In this document: positions 1-6,953 of the stretch, in pieces
How the letters are laid out: each line of letters begins with the position of its first letter
Position numbering within the stretch: position 1 is the first letter of the stretch
Origin: Flavobacteriaceae bacterium
GTDB lineage: Bacteria > Bacteroidota > Bacteroidia > Flavobacteriales > Flavobacteriaceae
Reading direction: 5' to 3'
NCBI GenBank assembly: GCA_002693605.1
Contig: NZQO01000008.1
Span: 1 to 9,079 of the forward strand
DNA length: 9,079 bases
The notes under the pieces: model-generated
Seen by the model: only the letters and a program-made list of their open reading frames with translations
Told to the model about the DNA's origin: nothing
The model's database searches: none
Made by a program: the position numbers and the translations under genes

Positions 1-1851
1 GGCAAGTGCCTTGGCGAGTTCCGTCTTTCCAACCCCGGTGGTACCCAGGAATAAGAACGAGCCAATGGGTTTTTTCTCATCCTGCAGCCCGGCGCGGCTG
101 CGGCGAATGGCATCACTTACGGCCACGATGGCCTCTTGCTGGCCTACCACTCGCTTATGAAGCTGGTCCTCCAACTTCAGAAGTTTTTCGCGCTCGCTCT
201 GCAGCATTTTGGTAATGGGAATTCCAGTCCATTTGGCAACTACCTCGGCAATATCTTCGTTTGTCACCTCTTCTTTTATTAGCGAATTACCACTTTGGTT
301 TCGCGCCAACTCAACCTCCAAGTTGGTCAATGCTTCTTGGGCATCCTTAATTTTCCCGTAACGAAGCTCTGCTACCTTCCCAAAATCACCTTCCCTTTCG
401 GCGCGCTCGGCCTCCAGTTTTAAGTTCTCAATTTCCTGTTTCAGGTTCTGAACGTTTTCAACTACTTCTTTTTCTCCCTGCCATTTTGCATTCAGTTCGT
501 TTCGCTCTTCCTTTAAGTTAGCAAGGTCCGCACGGAGCGATTTTAGTTTTGTCTCGTCCTTCTCGCGCTTTATCGCCTCGATTTCGATTTCCAGCTGCAT
601 CACCTTTCGGTCCAGCACATCGAGTTCCTCGGGCTTGGAATTAATTTCCATACGTAATTTACTAGCGGCCTCGTCCATTAGGTCGATGGCCTTGTCTGGT
701 AAAAATCGGTTGGTTATATAGCGTTGCGAAAGCTCGACTGCTGCGATAATGGCCTCGTCCTTGATACGTACCTTATGGTGGGTTTCATACTTTTCCTTGA
801 TGCCTCTTAAGATAGAAATGGCACTTTCGGTATCGGGCTCATCTACCGTCACTTTTTGGAAACGGCGTTCCAGGGCTTTGTCTTTTTCGAAATATTTTTG
901 GTACTCATCAAGGGTTGTCGCCCCGATGGCGCGCAATTCGCCCCGGGCCAGGGCCGGCTTCAAAATATTTGCGGCATCCATAGCGCCTTGGCCTCCACCT
1001 GCCCCAACAAGGGTGTGGATCTCATCTATGAACACCACAATGTCGCCGTCGCTGGTGGTAACTTCCTTGATGACCGCTTTTAAGCGTTCCTCAAATTCAC
1101 CCTTGAACTTGGCACCGGCAATAAGAGCTCCCATGTCTAGGGAGAATATTTGCTTGCTCTTGAGGTTTTCGGGAACATCGCCATCAACAATGCGATGAGC
1201 AAGGCCTTCGGCAATGGCGGTTTTCCCGGTACCGGGCTCTCCCACGAGCATTGGGTTGTTTTTCGTACGCCGCGATAAGATTTGAAGAATACGTCGTATT
1301 TCCTCATCGCGACCAATTACAGGATCGAGCTTTCCATCTTTGGCAAGCTGGTTCAGGTTGCGGGCATATTTGTTGAGTGAATTGTAGGTTTCCTCGGCGC
1401 TCTGAGATGTAACGCGATCTCCCTTCCGCAGCTCGGCAATGGCGGCCTGCAGTCCTTTTTCGGTAACACCTTGGTCCTTAAGGCTTCTTGAAATACTGCT
1501 ATTGGAAGCAAAGATTGCGAGCATTAAATGCTCAACCGATACAAATTCATCGTTCATTTTCTGGGCGATATTGCTCGCTTCGTTCACGGTTTTTCCAGCT
1601 TCCCTAGATAACATTACATCGCCCCCCTCCACCTTGGGAAAGCTTTGCAGTTGCTTGTCCAACACTTGTTGTAGCAGCGGAATGTTCACGTTTAGTTTCT
1701 TCAGTAAAAACGGGGTAACGTTTTCATCTACATCAAACAGTGCACTGAAAATGTGCTCGTTTTCTATTTGCTGATGGCCAAACTGCTGGGCAAGTTGTTG
1801 TGCCCGCTGTACCGCCTCTTGGCTCTTTATGGTAAAATTGTTAAAATTCAT
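1..1851 (-). CDS. clpB: ATP-dependent disaggregase ClpB, 5' part (617 codons, C-terminus outside window)
   Basis: Hsp100 AAA+ chaperone that, with DnaK/DnaJ/GrpE, threads aggregated proteins through a hexameric ring in the cytoplasm. Translation from 1851 starts [14 protein letters not shown] and gives the N-terminal Clp repeat domain (about 1-145). NBD1 follows, with Walker A GEPGTGKT (204-211), Walker B catalytic E277 in FIDEIHTL, pore loop [11 protein letters not shown] with F249 where E. coli has tyrosine, and Arg pair R329/R330 in ALERRF. The charged coiled-coil M domain spans about 405-500, and the start of NBD2 has Walker A GTTGVGKT (603-610). The reading frame is open to base 1, so about 240-250 residues should lie beyond the window (E. 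coli ClpB is 857 aa). The M domain separates it from ClpA and ClpX. There is no Shine-Dalgarno; the ATG follows an AT-rich ATATATACC. It is transcribed divergently from the bacilliredoxin gene. Confidence 0.98.
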   Translation of the reverse strand, partial: MNFNNFTIKSQEAVQRAQQLAQQFGHQQIENEHIFSALFDVDENVTPFLLKKLNVNIPLLQQVLDKQLQSFPKVEGGDVMLSREAGKTVNEASNIAQKMNDEFVSVEHLMLAIFASNSSISRSLKDQGVTEKGLQAAIAELRKGDRVTSQSAEETYNSLNKYARNLNQLAKDGKLDPVIGRDEEIRRILQILSRRTKNNPMLVGEPGTGKTAIAEGLAHRIVDGDVPENLKSKQIFSLDMGALIAGAKFKGEFEERLKAVIKEVTTSDGDIVVFIDEIHTLVGAGGGQGAMDAANILKPALARGELRAIGATTLDEYQKYFEKDKALERRFQKVTVDEPDTESAISILRGIKEKYETHHKVRIKDEAIIAAVELSQRYITNRFLPDKAIDLMDEAASKLRMEINSKPEELDVLDRKVMQLEIEIEAIKREKDETKLKSLRADLANLKEERNELNAKWQGEKEVVENVQNLKQEIENLKLEAERAEREGDFGKVAELRYGKIKDAQEALTNLEVELARNQSGNSLIKEEVTNEDIAEVVAKWTGIPITKMLQSEREKLLKLEDQLHKRVVGQQEAIVAVSDAIRRSRAGLQDEKKPIGSFLFLGTTGVGKTELAKALA

Positions 1852-1868
1852 GGTATATATGGCGTTAG

Positions 1869-1884
1869 TCTTTCCTGGGAAAGA
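1869..1884. promoter_or_regulatory. Perfect 7-2-7 palindrome in the clpB leader
   Basis: TCTTTCC and GGAAAGA are exact inverted repeats separated by 2 bases, 17 bases upstream of the clpB start codon. As RNA on the clpB strand it could form a 6-bp hairpin with a four-base loop close to the initiation region; as DNA it could be a small operator. Whether it lies inside the transcript is not known because no convincing clpB promoter was found. Function is inference. Confidence 0.3.
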
Positions 1885-1908
1885 GGTTTATCTGTTTTCG
1901 GGATATGG

Positions 1909-1920
1909 GAGTCAAAACTC
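1909..1920. promoter_or_regulatory. Minor palindrome GAGT-CAAA-ACTC upstream of clpB
   Basis: The four-base arms GAGT/ACTC flank CAAA. On its own this is close to chance. It is listed because it resembles the centre of the large palindrome at 1934-1954 (purine-rich arm, a CAAA run, complementary arm) and lies 13 bases from it on the clpB side, so it could be a degenerate third binding site. Confidence 0.2.
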
Positions 1921-1933
1921 GAGCCATGTTAAA

Positions 1934-1954
1934 ATCGAGACAAAATGTCTCGAT
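1934..1954. promoter_or_regulatory. Perfect 9-3-9 palindrome, candidate stress operator between clpB and the bacilliredoxin gene
   Basis: The arms ATCGAGACA and TGTCTCGAT are exact reverse complements around an AAA centre, a 21-bp element. It lies 82 bases upstream of the clpB ATG and 113 bases upstream of the ATG chosen for the divergent gene. There is no T-run after it on either strand, so it is more likely a protein-binding site than a terminator. It does not match CIRCE (TTAGCACTC-N9-GAGTGCTAA), the HrcA operator. The role as an operator is inferred from symmetry, position and the related site at 1971-1984. Confidence 0.55.
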
Positions 1955-1970
1955 GAAGCGGGAAATTAAC

Positions 1971-1984
1971 AGACATTTTGACGT
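1971..1984. promoter_or_regulatory. Second copy, inverted, of the operator core
   Basis: AGACATTTTG at 1971-1980 is the exact reverse complement of CAAAATGTCT at 1941-1950 inside the large palindrome. The two 10-mers start 30 bases apart, about three helical turns, so a dimeric regulator could bind both on one face of the DNA. This copy is itself an imperfect palindrome (GTC/GAC arms around the A/T run). It is seen directly in the sequence; the regulatory reading is inference. Confidence 0.4.
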
Positions 1985-2067
1985 GCTAAACAGCCTGGGT
2001 TTTATCATTTCCTTGAGAAAATTTCTAAGCGAGAAACCTTATTTTTATGAATACAAAAAAAGAAATT

Positions 2068-2466
2068 ATGGGAATTTTCGATAAACTGAAGAAAACACAG
2101 CGCGATATCGCCAAAGAGGAAATCGTGGAGACCCCCTGGCATGTGCTATCGACGATGGAAGAACTGGACAATTTAGTCGATCAATCTGAAAACATACCGG
2201 TCGCTATCTTTAAGCATTCCACACGTTGCGGAATTAGCAGGATGGTGCTCAAGCAGTTCGAAAAAGATTACGACCTAAACGACGAGCAGCTAAAGCTTTA
2301 TTTTTTGGATTTGCTCCAGCATCGGGATATTTCAAACGAAATAGCGCAGCGCTTTCAGATACATCATGAGAGTCCGCAATTATTGGTGCTCAAAGATAGG
2401 GAAGTGGTTCACCATCATTCGCACCAGGGGATCGATGCCGCGCACTTGAAGAAATTCATAGATTAA
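2068..2466 (+). CDS. ytxJ: Bacillithiol-system monothiol bacilliredoxin (YtxJ/BrxC family), 132 aa
   Basis: Small cytoplasmic thioredoxin-fold protein. The family (known from Bacillus YtxJ/BrxC) removes bacillithiol from oxidised protein cysteines, and many Flavobacteriia carry bacillithiol synthesis genes. Visible features are a charged N-terminal helix, the strand PVAIFKHSTRCGIS with the single cysteine C54 at the thioredoxin active-site position (CGIS instead of CxxC), FLDLLQHRDISNEIAQRF, the cis-proline motif HESPQ (P103) and a HHHSHQGID tail. There is no second cysteine, which fits a monothiol mechanism. The start at 2068 is preferred because relatives begin MGxF; an in-frame ATG at 2047 would add seven residues (MNTKKEI). 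A weak TATTTTTA box at 2040-2047 would also favour 2068. It is divergent from clpB, and its stop overlaps that of the convergent lipoprotein gene by four bases. Confidence 0.88.
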   Translation: MGIFDKLKKTQRDIAKEEIVETPWHVLSTMEELDNLVDQSENIPVAIFKHSTRCGISRMVLKQFEKDYDLNDEQLKLYFLDLLQHRDISNEIAQRFQIHHESPQLLVLKDREVVHHHSHQGIDAAHLKKFID

Positions 2467-3650
2467 GGCAACGCGGGGGAATCATTCAGGATATGCTTGA
2501 GTTGGTTTTTTAGCTCCGCTCCGGCATCCAATACCATCTGCGCATTGCTGGGAAAGGGAATTGCACGGTTTTCAATGAACTCTAGGTCCTCATCGGTCAG
2601 CGCCCGCTCATCTCCCCTAAATGTGGCAAATGTATTTTCGAAGATAAACTCGGTAGCCAATGGGTGTCTGTCTCTGTTTTGGTTTCGTTGCAAATCGCGA
2701 TACAGCACATCCCCGCCCACACGTACTGCCTTCTCCTGCTGCGTGTAAATTACACGGGCGGTTACGGTAATATAGGTATCTTCCTTAATTTTGTTACCCT
2801 TGGCGTCTAGAATGTAATTTCCGCGACGATCCTTTTTGTAGCGCCATCCATCCTTCACCTGTTTCTCGCGAATAAATTCCTTTTCGGAAATACGCTCTGG
2901 GGAAATTGCAATGTCCCTAAACAGTAAATCGATGCCCAGGTCGTACCGAATTCCCTGTTCTCGGTTTGAGTGGTATTCGGTCCAAAAATCATCGAGTCCA
3001 TAGGTATTGAAATCTAACAGCTCCCGTTCCAGGCGCACCGGGATAATCTGTCCACTCTGGTTGGTCAATCGCACCAATACGAACGTGGTACCGGCAAATC
3101 GTGTTTCCTGAAGCTGATTTTCCACATCCTTGTAGTTGGGCTGAAGTTCGGCCACATCGCAAAATAAGTAGTACGCCTGCCTAAAGGCGTCTGTTTGGTT
3201 CCTATTTTTAAGGCGAAGCGCTTCTGCATAGAGGTCGTTGACGTAACGGGCCTTAGCGGCAATAATTTCGTCGCTGTAATCCGCGAACTTGAACACCGCA
3301 TTTCTGTCTAAAATAGTACTGTAGAGCGGCAATAACGGTCTAATGGAAAGTTGGCGCTCTTCCAGGTTCACATACAGATGGTATAACTGGCGTGAGGCAT
3401 TGGGCTCGTTGCTCTTCTGAAGAAAGCCAATACGGCGTAAATCTTCGGAAACCGCTTTTCTATAGGCCTCTTCCAATAATACGATGTGCTCTTGAAATTT
3501 TTCGGCATCCTTGCCCTTCTGGAGTTTTTTTACCGCCAGCTGGATTGCCTGATCGTAATTGCCACTGGCTATAAATTGTTGGTTTCGCTTTACGCTGCTG
3601 CAGCCTCCTAACGTTATAGCTATCGCGAATAGAAATAAAAAAGCCCTCAT
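2463..3650 (-). CDS. Lipoprotein of unknown function with TPR-like N-terminal region, 395 aa
   Basis: MRAFLFLFAIAITLGGC is a short lipoprotein signal peptide; the lipobox LGGC puts the acylated cysteine at 17. The next residues, SSVKRN, have no acidic cluster, so surface export is not indicated and a periplasm-facing anchor is likely. Residues 28-70 (ASGNYDQAIQLAVKKL and on) and about 152-182 (DAFRQAYYLFCDVAELQPNY) look like tetratricopeptide helices. After about 185 the protein turns beta-rich, with a basic turn YKKDRRGNYILDAKGNK (271-287) and an acidic helical end. No enzymatic motif was recognised, and the family name is unknown to me. The gene follows fumarylacetoacetase by 49 bases on the same strand. 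Its start codon lies in the stem of a terminator-like hairpin. A weak -7-like TAATTTAG lies upstream without a good -33. Confidence 0.87.
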   Translation of the reverse strand: MRAFLFLFAIAITLGGCSSVKRNQQFIASGNYDQAIQLAVKKLQKGKDAEKFQEHIVLLEEAYRKAVSEDLRRIGFLQKSNEPNASRQLYHLYVNLEERQLSIRPLLPLYSTILDRNAVFKFADYSDEIIAAKARYVNDLYAEALRLKNRNQTDAFRQAYYLFCDVAELQPNYKDVENQLQETRFAGTTFVLVRLTNQSGQIIPVRLERELLDFNTYGLDDFWTEYHSNREQGIRYDLGIDLLFRDIAISPERISEKEFIREKQVKDGWRYKKDRRGNYILDAKGNKIKEDTYITVTARVIYTQQEKAVRVGGDVLYRDLQRNQNRDRHPLATEFIFENTFATFRGDERALTDEDLEFIENRAIPFPSNAQMVLDAGAELKNQLKHILNDSPALP

Positions 3651-3676
3651 ACCTATTTAATTTGGTTACAAGGGCT
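3642..3676 (-). terminator. Terminator-like hairpin after the fumarylacetoacetase gene, containing the next gene's start codon
   Basis: On the minus strand AGCCCTTGTA pairs with TATGAGGGCT (ten pairs, two of them G-U). A one-base A bulge and a CC/GG extension follow, with a ten-base A/T loop, and the stem runs straight into TTTTTATTT. This is the shape of an intrinsic terminator and lies 24 bases beyond the fumarylacetoacetase stop. Its 3' arm is the ATG AGG GCT start of the lipoprotein gene, and its T-run is codons 4-6, so it could terminate, attenuate, or hide the start codon. Folding was done by eye. Confidence 0.5.
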
Positions 3677-3699
3677 AAATTACAATTGTGGTGCCAAAG

Positions 3700-4983
3700 T
3701 TAATAGGGTAGCGCAGGAAGAATTTTTCCGCTGCAGTCCCCAAACCCGATACGAACGCCGTTACGCTCTGAAAATCCGCGTAATATCACCGTATCGCCGT
3801 CATCTATAAATTTTCGCTTCGACCCATCCTTTAAGGTAAGTGGATTTTGGCCGCGCCAGGTTAGCTCCAGCATAGAGCCGTAGCTATCTTTCGTAGGTCC
3901 GGAGATGGTCCCACTTCCCATCATATCGCCGCTGCGCACGTTGCACCCGTTTAAGGTATGGTGTGCAAATTGTTGCGACATAGACCAGTACATATATTTA
4001 AAGTTGCTGTTGGCAACAACGGTTTCGTCTCCATCTTCCGGTTGAATAAGCGCTTGTAGCTGAATGTCGAAATTCTTCTTTCCCTCTTGCTGCAGATAGG
4101 GCAGAGGCTGCGGTTCTTGATCGGGCCCCTTGGTTCGAAACGGTTCAAGCGCGTCGAGTGTCACAATCCAAGGAGAAATGGTAGATGCGAAGCTTTTTCC
4201 GAGGAAAGGGCCAAGCGGCACGTACTCCCAAGCCTGTATGTCGCGTGCGCTCCAGTCATTAAATAAAACGAGGCCAAAAATATACTCTTCAGCTTCCTTC
4301 ACCGATATACGCTTGCCCAAATCGTTGGCAGCTGTCGTAATAAAGGCCATTTCCAGTTCAAAGTCCAATAACTTGGTGGGCCCAAAGCCCGGAACGCCAT
4401 CGTCACCAGGTTTCATTTGCCCTATGGGCCGGCGAACCGGCGTACCAGACGGAATAATAGAGGAGCTGCGGCCATGGTAGCCAATAGGAATGCGAAGCCA
4501 GTTGGGCAACAGTGCGTTTTCTGGATCGCGAAACAGCGAACCGACGTTCGTGGCGTGTTCCTTACTGGCATAAAAGTCAGTATAATCACCTACATCCACG
4601 GGCAATTGCATTTCAATTTCATCCATTTTAAAAAGCACCTTCTCGCGATGCTCCATATTATTGCGCAGCTCGGTATCGCTATTTTCCCTGAAAATCTTAG
4701 AGATGCGGTTGCGAACCAAGCGCCAGGTTTTCCTGCCATCGGCAATAAAGTCGTTCAGGCTGTCCTGTAAAAAAATATCATCGGTAAGCTCAATTCCCTT
4801 AAAGTACCCCAATTGGTGCAGGGCACCCAAATCTATGGCGGTATCGCCAATACGGGTGCCTATGGTAATGATATCGTCGCGAGTTAGGAAGACGCCAAAG
4901 GGAATGTTTTGTATGGGGAAATCGCTGTTTGAAGGTACATCAAGCCACGATTTAAATTTTGGATCATTTGCGGTAAGCGGCAT
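3700..4983 (-). CDS. fahA: Fumarylacetoacetase, 427 aa
   Basis: Hydrolyses fumarylacetoacetate to fumarate and acetoacetate, the last step of tyrosine and phenylalanine breakdown through homogentisate, in the cytoplasm. The fold-specific residues are present with a constant +10 offset from the mammalian enzyme: metal ligands D136, E209, E211 and D243, catalytic H143 in KEHATN, R152, Y169 in GYHGRSS, Q250 and K263 in GKSF. The N-terminal SH3-like domain covers about 1-125, and the FAH catalytic domain covers the rest. Length fits the eukaryotic-type family (about 420 aa). The start MPLTANDPKF at 4983 is chosen because it aligns with the family N-terminus and lies about 27 bases below a predicted transcription start; the reading frame is open to an ATG at 5100, but that extension crosses the promoter. 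No other tyrosine-pathway gene is visible nearby. Confidence 0.96.
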   Translation of the reverse strand: MPLTANDPKFKSWLDVPSNSDFPIQNIPFGVFLTRDDIITIGTRIGDTAIDLGALHQLGYFKGIELTDDIFLQDSLNDFIADGRKTWRLVRNRISKIFRENSDTELRNNMEHREKVLFKMDEIEMQLPVDVGDYTDFYASKEHATNVGSLFRDPENALLPNWLRIPIGYHGRSSSIIPSGTPVRRPIGQMKPGDDGVPGFGPTKLLDFELEMAFITTAANDLGKRISVKEAEEYIFGLVLFNDWSARDIQAWEYVPLGPFLGKSFASTISPWIVTLDALEPFRTKGPDQEPQPLPYLQQEGKKNFDIQLQALIQPEDGDETVVANSNFKYMYWSMSQQFAHHTLNGCNVRSGDMMGSGTISGPTKDSYGSMLELTWRGQNPLTLKDGSKRKFIDDGDTVILRGFSERNGVRIGFGDCSGKILPALPY

Positions 4984-5016
4984 GTCGGTTCGTTTTTTTG
5001 TTCGAAAAATGTTAAT

Positions 5017-5047
5017 CAAATATATAATTTCTGAAGAACTAACCATA
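5017..5047 (-). promoter_or_regulatory. Predicted Bacteroidetes-type promoter of the fumarylacetoacetase gene
   Basis: On the minus strand TATATTTG (5017-5024) is an exact match to the -7 consensus TAnnTTTG, and TATG (5044-5047, consensus TTTG) lies 19 bases upstream, the expected spacing. Transcription would start near 5010, giving a leader of about 27 bases before the ATG at 4983. This supports the short start for the enzyme. Confidence 0.6.
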
Positions 5048-5258
5048 AGCATTTCGTATTTTTGGTATTTATTAACACGTCTTGCGCTGCGAGCATACAA
5101 TCGTGACCTATTCGCCCTTGTCGAAATTGGAGAAGGTTATAGTAAGTTGTTTAAAACCAAGGCGTTAATCTTGCTTTTATTCTATGGTTTCGTTCAGCGG
5201 AGCCGCTGGGAAGAGGATAGCATCTTTAATTTCTGAAATGTACAAACTCGATTGAAAA
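5048..5258. other. Divergent intergenic region before glyA
   Basis: About 210 bases with no credible gene. It holds a perfect palindrome CAGCGG-AG-CCGCTG at 5195-5208, which would fall in the glyA leader, and a possible -7 box TAATCTTG at 5166-5173 (seven of eight to TAnnTTTG) without a good -33 element at the right distance. I saw no tRNA, and no glycine, THF or SAM riboswitch fold that I could recognise by eye. Antisense and sense open frames here are overhangs of frames from the flanking genes. Confidence 0.4.
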
Positions 5259-6533
5259 ATGATAGAACACGACACACAAATTTTTGAACTGATAGAGGCC
5301 GAAAAACAGCGACAGCTTAATGGATTGGAGTTAATTGCCTCGGAAAACTTCGTCAGTGACCAAGTACTGGCGGCTGCGGGTTCGGTTTTAACCAATAAGT
5401 ATGCCGAGGGATATCCCGGAAAGCGGTACTATGGCGGCTGCGAAATTGTTGATGAGGTAGAGCAGATTGCCATCGAGCGCGCCAAGACGCTTTTCAATGC
5501 CGAATATGCCAACGTCCAGCCACATAGCGGGTCGCAGGCCAATACGGCGGTCTTTGCCGCGTGCATGAAACCTGGCGACACGTTCTTGGGATTTGACCTC
5601 TCGCACGGCGGGCACCTCACGCACGGCTCGCCCGTTAACTTTTCCGGGAAGCTGTATCGCCCCGTTTTTTACGGGGTAGACAAGCAAACCGGACTGATTG
5701 ATTACGATCAAGTTGCCGAGGTAGCTAGGGCAGAAAAGCCAAAAATGATTATAGCCGGCGCTTCCGCCTATTCCAGGGAATTCGATTACAAGCGATTTCG
5801 GGAAATAGCCGATGAGGTTGGGGCGCTTTTGCTAGCCGACATCGCCCATCCGGCGGGGCTCATTGCCAAGGGCATTTTGGGCGATCCATTGCCCCATTGC
5901 CATATTGTTACCACCACTACCCATAAAACATTGCGCGGCCCCCGCGGCGGAATGATATTAATGGGCAGCGATTTTGAGAATCCGTTTGGCGAAACCCTTA
6001 AAAATGGAACTCCCAAGATGATGTCCAGTATCTTGAATAGCGCTATTTTCCCCGGGAACCAAGGCGGGCCGTTAGAGCACATTATTGCCGCGAAGGCCAT
6101 TGCCTTTGGCGAGGCACTTACCGATGATTTCCTGCACTATATGGTACAGGTAAAGAAAAATGCCGCGGTTATGGCTACAGCGTTTATCGAGAGGGGATAC
6201 GAAATTATTAGCGGGGGCACCGATAACCATATGATGCTCATCGATCTTCGGAATAAGGACATAACGGGGAAGGAAGCCGAGGAAGCCCTGGGCAAGGCCG
6301 ATATCACCGTTAACAAGAATATGGTACCGTTTGATGATAAGTCGCCGTTTGTAACGAGTGGAATTCGTATTGGCACCCCTGCAATTACCACCCGTGGACT
6401 AGAAGAGAACGATATGGAACCGATCGTAGCGCTTATTGATGAAGCCATTTCCAACTTTAAAGATGAAGATAAACTCGAAGCCATAGCAGCTAAGGTCCAC
6501 AATATGATGGCCGGTCGACCACTATTTCAGTAA
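5259..6533 (+). CDS. glyA: Serine hydroxymethyltransferase, 424 aa
   Basis: Pyridoxal-phosphate enzyme that interconverts serine plus tetrahydrofolate and glycine plus 5,10-methylene-tetrahydrofolate, the main one-carbon source of the cell; cytoplasmic, works as a dimer or tetramer. The sequence shows LELIASENF near the N-terminus (23-31), [14 protein letters not shown] (47-60), HSGSQAN (89-95) for cofactor phosphate binding, [10 protein letters not shown] (114-123), the cofactor-ring aspartate D194 in ADIAH with H197, and the Schiff-base lysine K223 in [27 protein letters not shown] lies near the C-terminus. Length matches bacterial enzymes. The ATG at 5259 follows GATTGAAAA, with no clear Shine-Dalgarno. 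It is apparently a single-gene unit: fumarylacetoacetase is divergent upstream, and the cold shock gene downstream has its own promoter. Confidence 0.98.
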   Translation: MIEHDTQIFELIEAEKQRQLNGLELIASENFVSDQVLAAAGSVLTNKYAEGYPGKRYYGGCEIVDEVEQIAIERAKTLFNAEYANVQPHSGSQANTAVFAACMKPGDTFLGFDLSHGGHLTHGSPVNFSGKLYRPVFYGVDKQTGLIDYDQVAEVARAEKPKMIIAGASAYSREFDYKRFREIADEVGALLLADIAHPAGLIAKGILGDPLPHCHIVTTTTHKTLRGPRGGMILMGSDFENPFGETLKNGTPKMMSSILNSAIFPGNQGGPLEHIIAAKAIAFGEALTDDFLHYMVQVKKNAAVMATAFIERGYEIISGGTDNHMMLIDLRNKDITGKEAEEALGKADITVNKNMVPFDDKSPFVTSGIRIGTPAITTRGLEENDMEPIVALIDEAISNFKDEDKLEAIAAKVHNMMAGRPLFQ

Positions 6534-6552
6534 TAGGTTGTGGAACAGCCTG
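6534..6552 (+). other. Small hairpin directly after the glyA stop codon
   Basis: TAGGTTGT and ACAGCCTG can pair (eight pairs, two of them G-U) around a GGA loop, starting at the first base after the stop codon. No T-run follows, so it is not a standard intrinsic terminator. It could protect the mRNA 3' end or be a decayed terminator. It is weak evidence on its own. Confidence 0.3.
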
Positions 6553-6619
6553 AGAGCTAATATTGGAGGGGTTTAACGTTAGTTTACCTGGAGTGGTTTT
6601 GTAAATAATTGAATAATAA

Positions 6620-6650
6620 TTTGTTAAAAGTGCAAATACTAATATTTTTA
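6620..6650 (+). promoter_or_regulatory. Predicted promoter of the cold shock gene
   Basis: TTTG (6620-6623), then 19 bases, then TATTTTTA (6643-6650). This matches the Bacteroidetes layout TTTG-N19-TAnnTTTG in all but the last base. The predicted start near 6656 gives an AT-rich leader of about 35 bases (TTATTAATTAATTATTTTAT) and no Shine-Dalgarno, as is common for strongly expressed genes in this phylum. Confidence 0.65.
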
Positions 6651-6690
6651 GGCGTACATTCGCGCTTTATTAATTAATTATTTTATTACA

Positions 6691-6882
6691 ATGCAAAGAG
6701 GCACAGTAAAGTTCTTCAACGATTCAAAAGGATTTGGATTTATCACTGAAGAAGGAAGTAACAAAGAACATTTCGTACACGTAACTGGTTTAATCGATGA
6801 GATTAGAGAGAACGACGAAGTAGAATTTGATCTTAAAGAAGGAAAAAAAGGATTGAACGCAGTAAACGTAAGAGTACTATAA
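6691..6882 (+). CDS. Cold shock domain protein (CspA family), 63 aa
   Basis: Single-domain OB-fold protein that binds single-stranded RNA or DNA and melts mRNA structure in the cytoplasm. MQRGTVKFFNDSKGFGFI carries the N-terminal strand and RNP1 (KGFGFI, 13-18); HFVHVTGL (27-34) is the RNP2 region. The usual FVHFS is here FVHVT, as in other Bacteroidetes copies. The length of 63 aa is normal for this group. The gene is GC-poor (about 34 percent by count) compared with glyA and prefers A/T-ending codons and AGA, which may reflect high expression. It has its own promoter upstream and a strong terminator 22 bases after the stop, so it looks monocistronic. I cannot say whether it is cold-induced or constitutive. 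Confidence 0.96.
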   Translation: MQRGTVKFFNDSKGFGFITEEGSNKEHFVHVTGLIDEIRENDEVEFDLKEGKKGLNAVNVRVL

Positions 6883-6904
6883 ATAAATTCGTTTTTTGAA
6901 ATTC

Positions 6905-6935
6905 AAAAGCCCATCGTTTCGATGGGCTTTTTTTT
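6905..6935 (+). terminator. Intrinsic terminator of the cold shock gene, possibly bidirectional
   Basis: GCCCATCG (6909-6916) and CGATGGGC (6920-6927) form a perfect 8-bp stem with a TTT loop, extended by four A-T pairs, and followed by eight T. On the minus strand the same hairpin is followed by TTTTG only, so it should also act, less strongly, for the convergent lipoprotein gene that ends at 6954. Confidence 0.92.
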
Positions 6936-6953
6936 GTTCAATAAGTTTAGGCC

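Noticed and set aside
749..1198. 149-codon open frame on the plus strand, with others near 856-1083 and 1439-1774
   Set aside because: They lie antisense to clpB, whose protein is unmistakable over the whole stretch; their translations are low-complexity and have no domain or start signal.
1885..1920. Sigma70-like TTGACT-N17-GATAAA upstream of clpB on the minus strand
   Set aside because: The spacing fits E. coli-type promoters, but Bacteroidetes use a different sigma factor consensus and no TAnnTTTG box was found there.
1852..2046. CIRCE (HrcA operator) upstream of clpB
   Set aside because: No TTAGCACTC or GAGTGCTAA half-site or close variant is present.
2013..2047. Promoter for the bacilliredoxin gene (TTG at 2013, TATTTTTA at 2040)
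   Set aside because: The -7 box is good, but the spacing of 24 bases is longer than the usual 19-21, so it is not called as a feature.
4984..5100. N-terminal extension of fumarylacetoacetase from the ATG at 5100
   Set aside because: The extra residues are not family-like and the extension spans the predicted promoter at 5017-5047; the ATG at 4983 aligns with known N-termini.
4661..5236. 191-codon plus-strand frame at the 5' side of the fumarylacetoacetase gene
   Set aside because: More than half is antisense to conserved fumarylacetoacetase codons, and the remainder crosses the promoter of that gene and the glyA leader; no recognisable protein.
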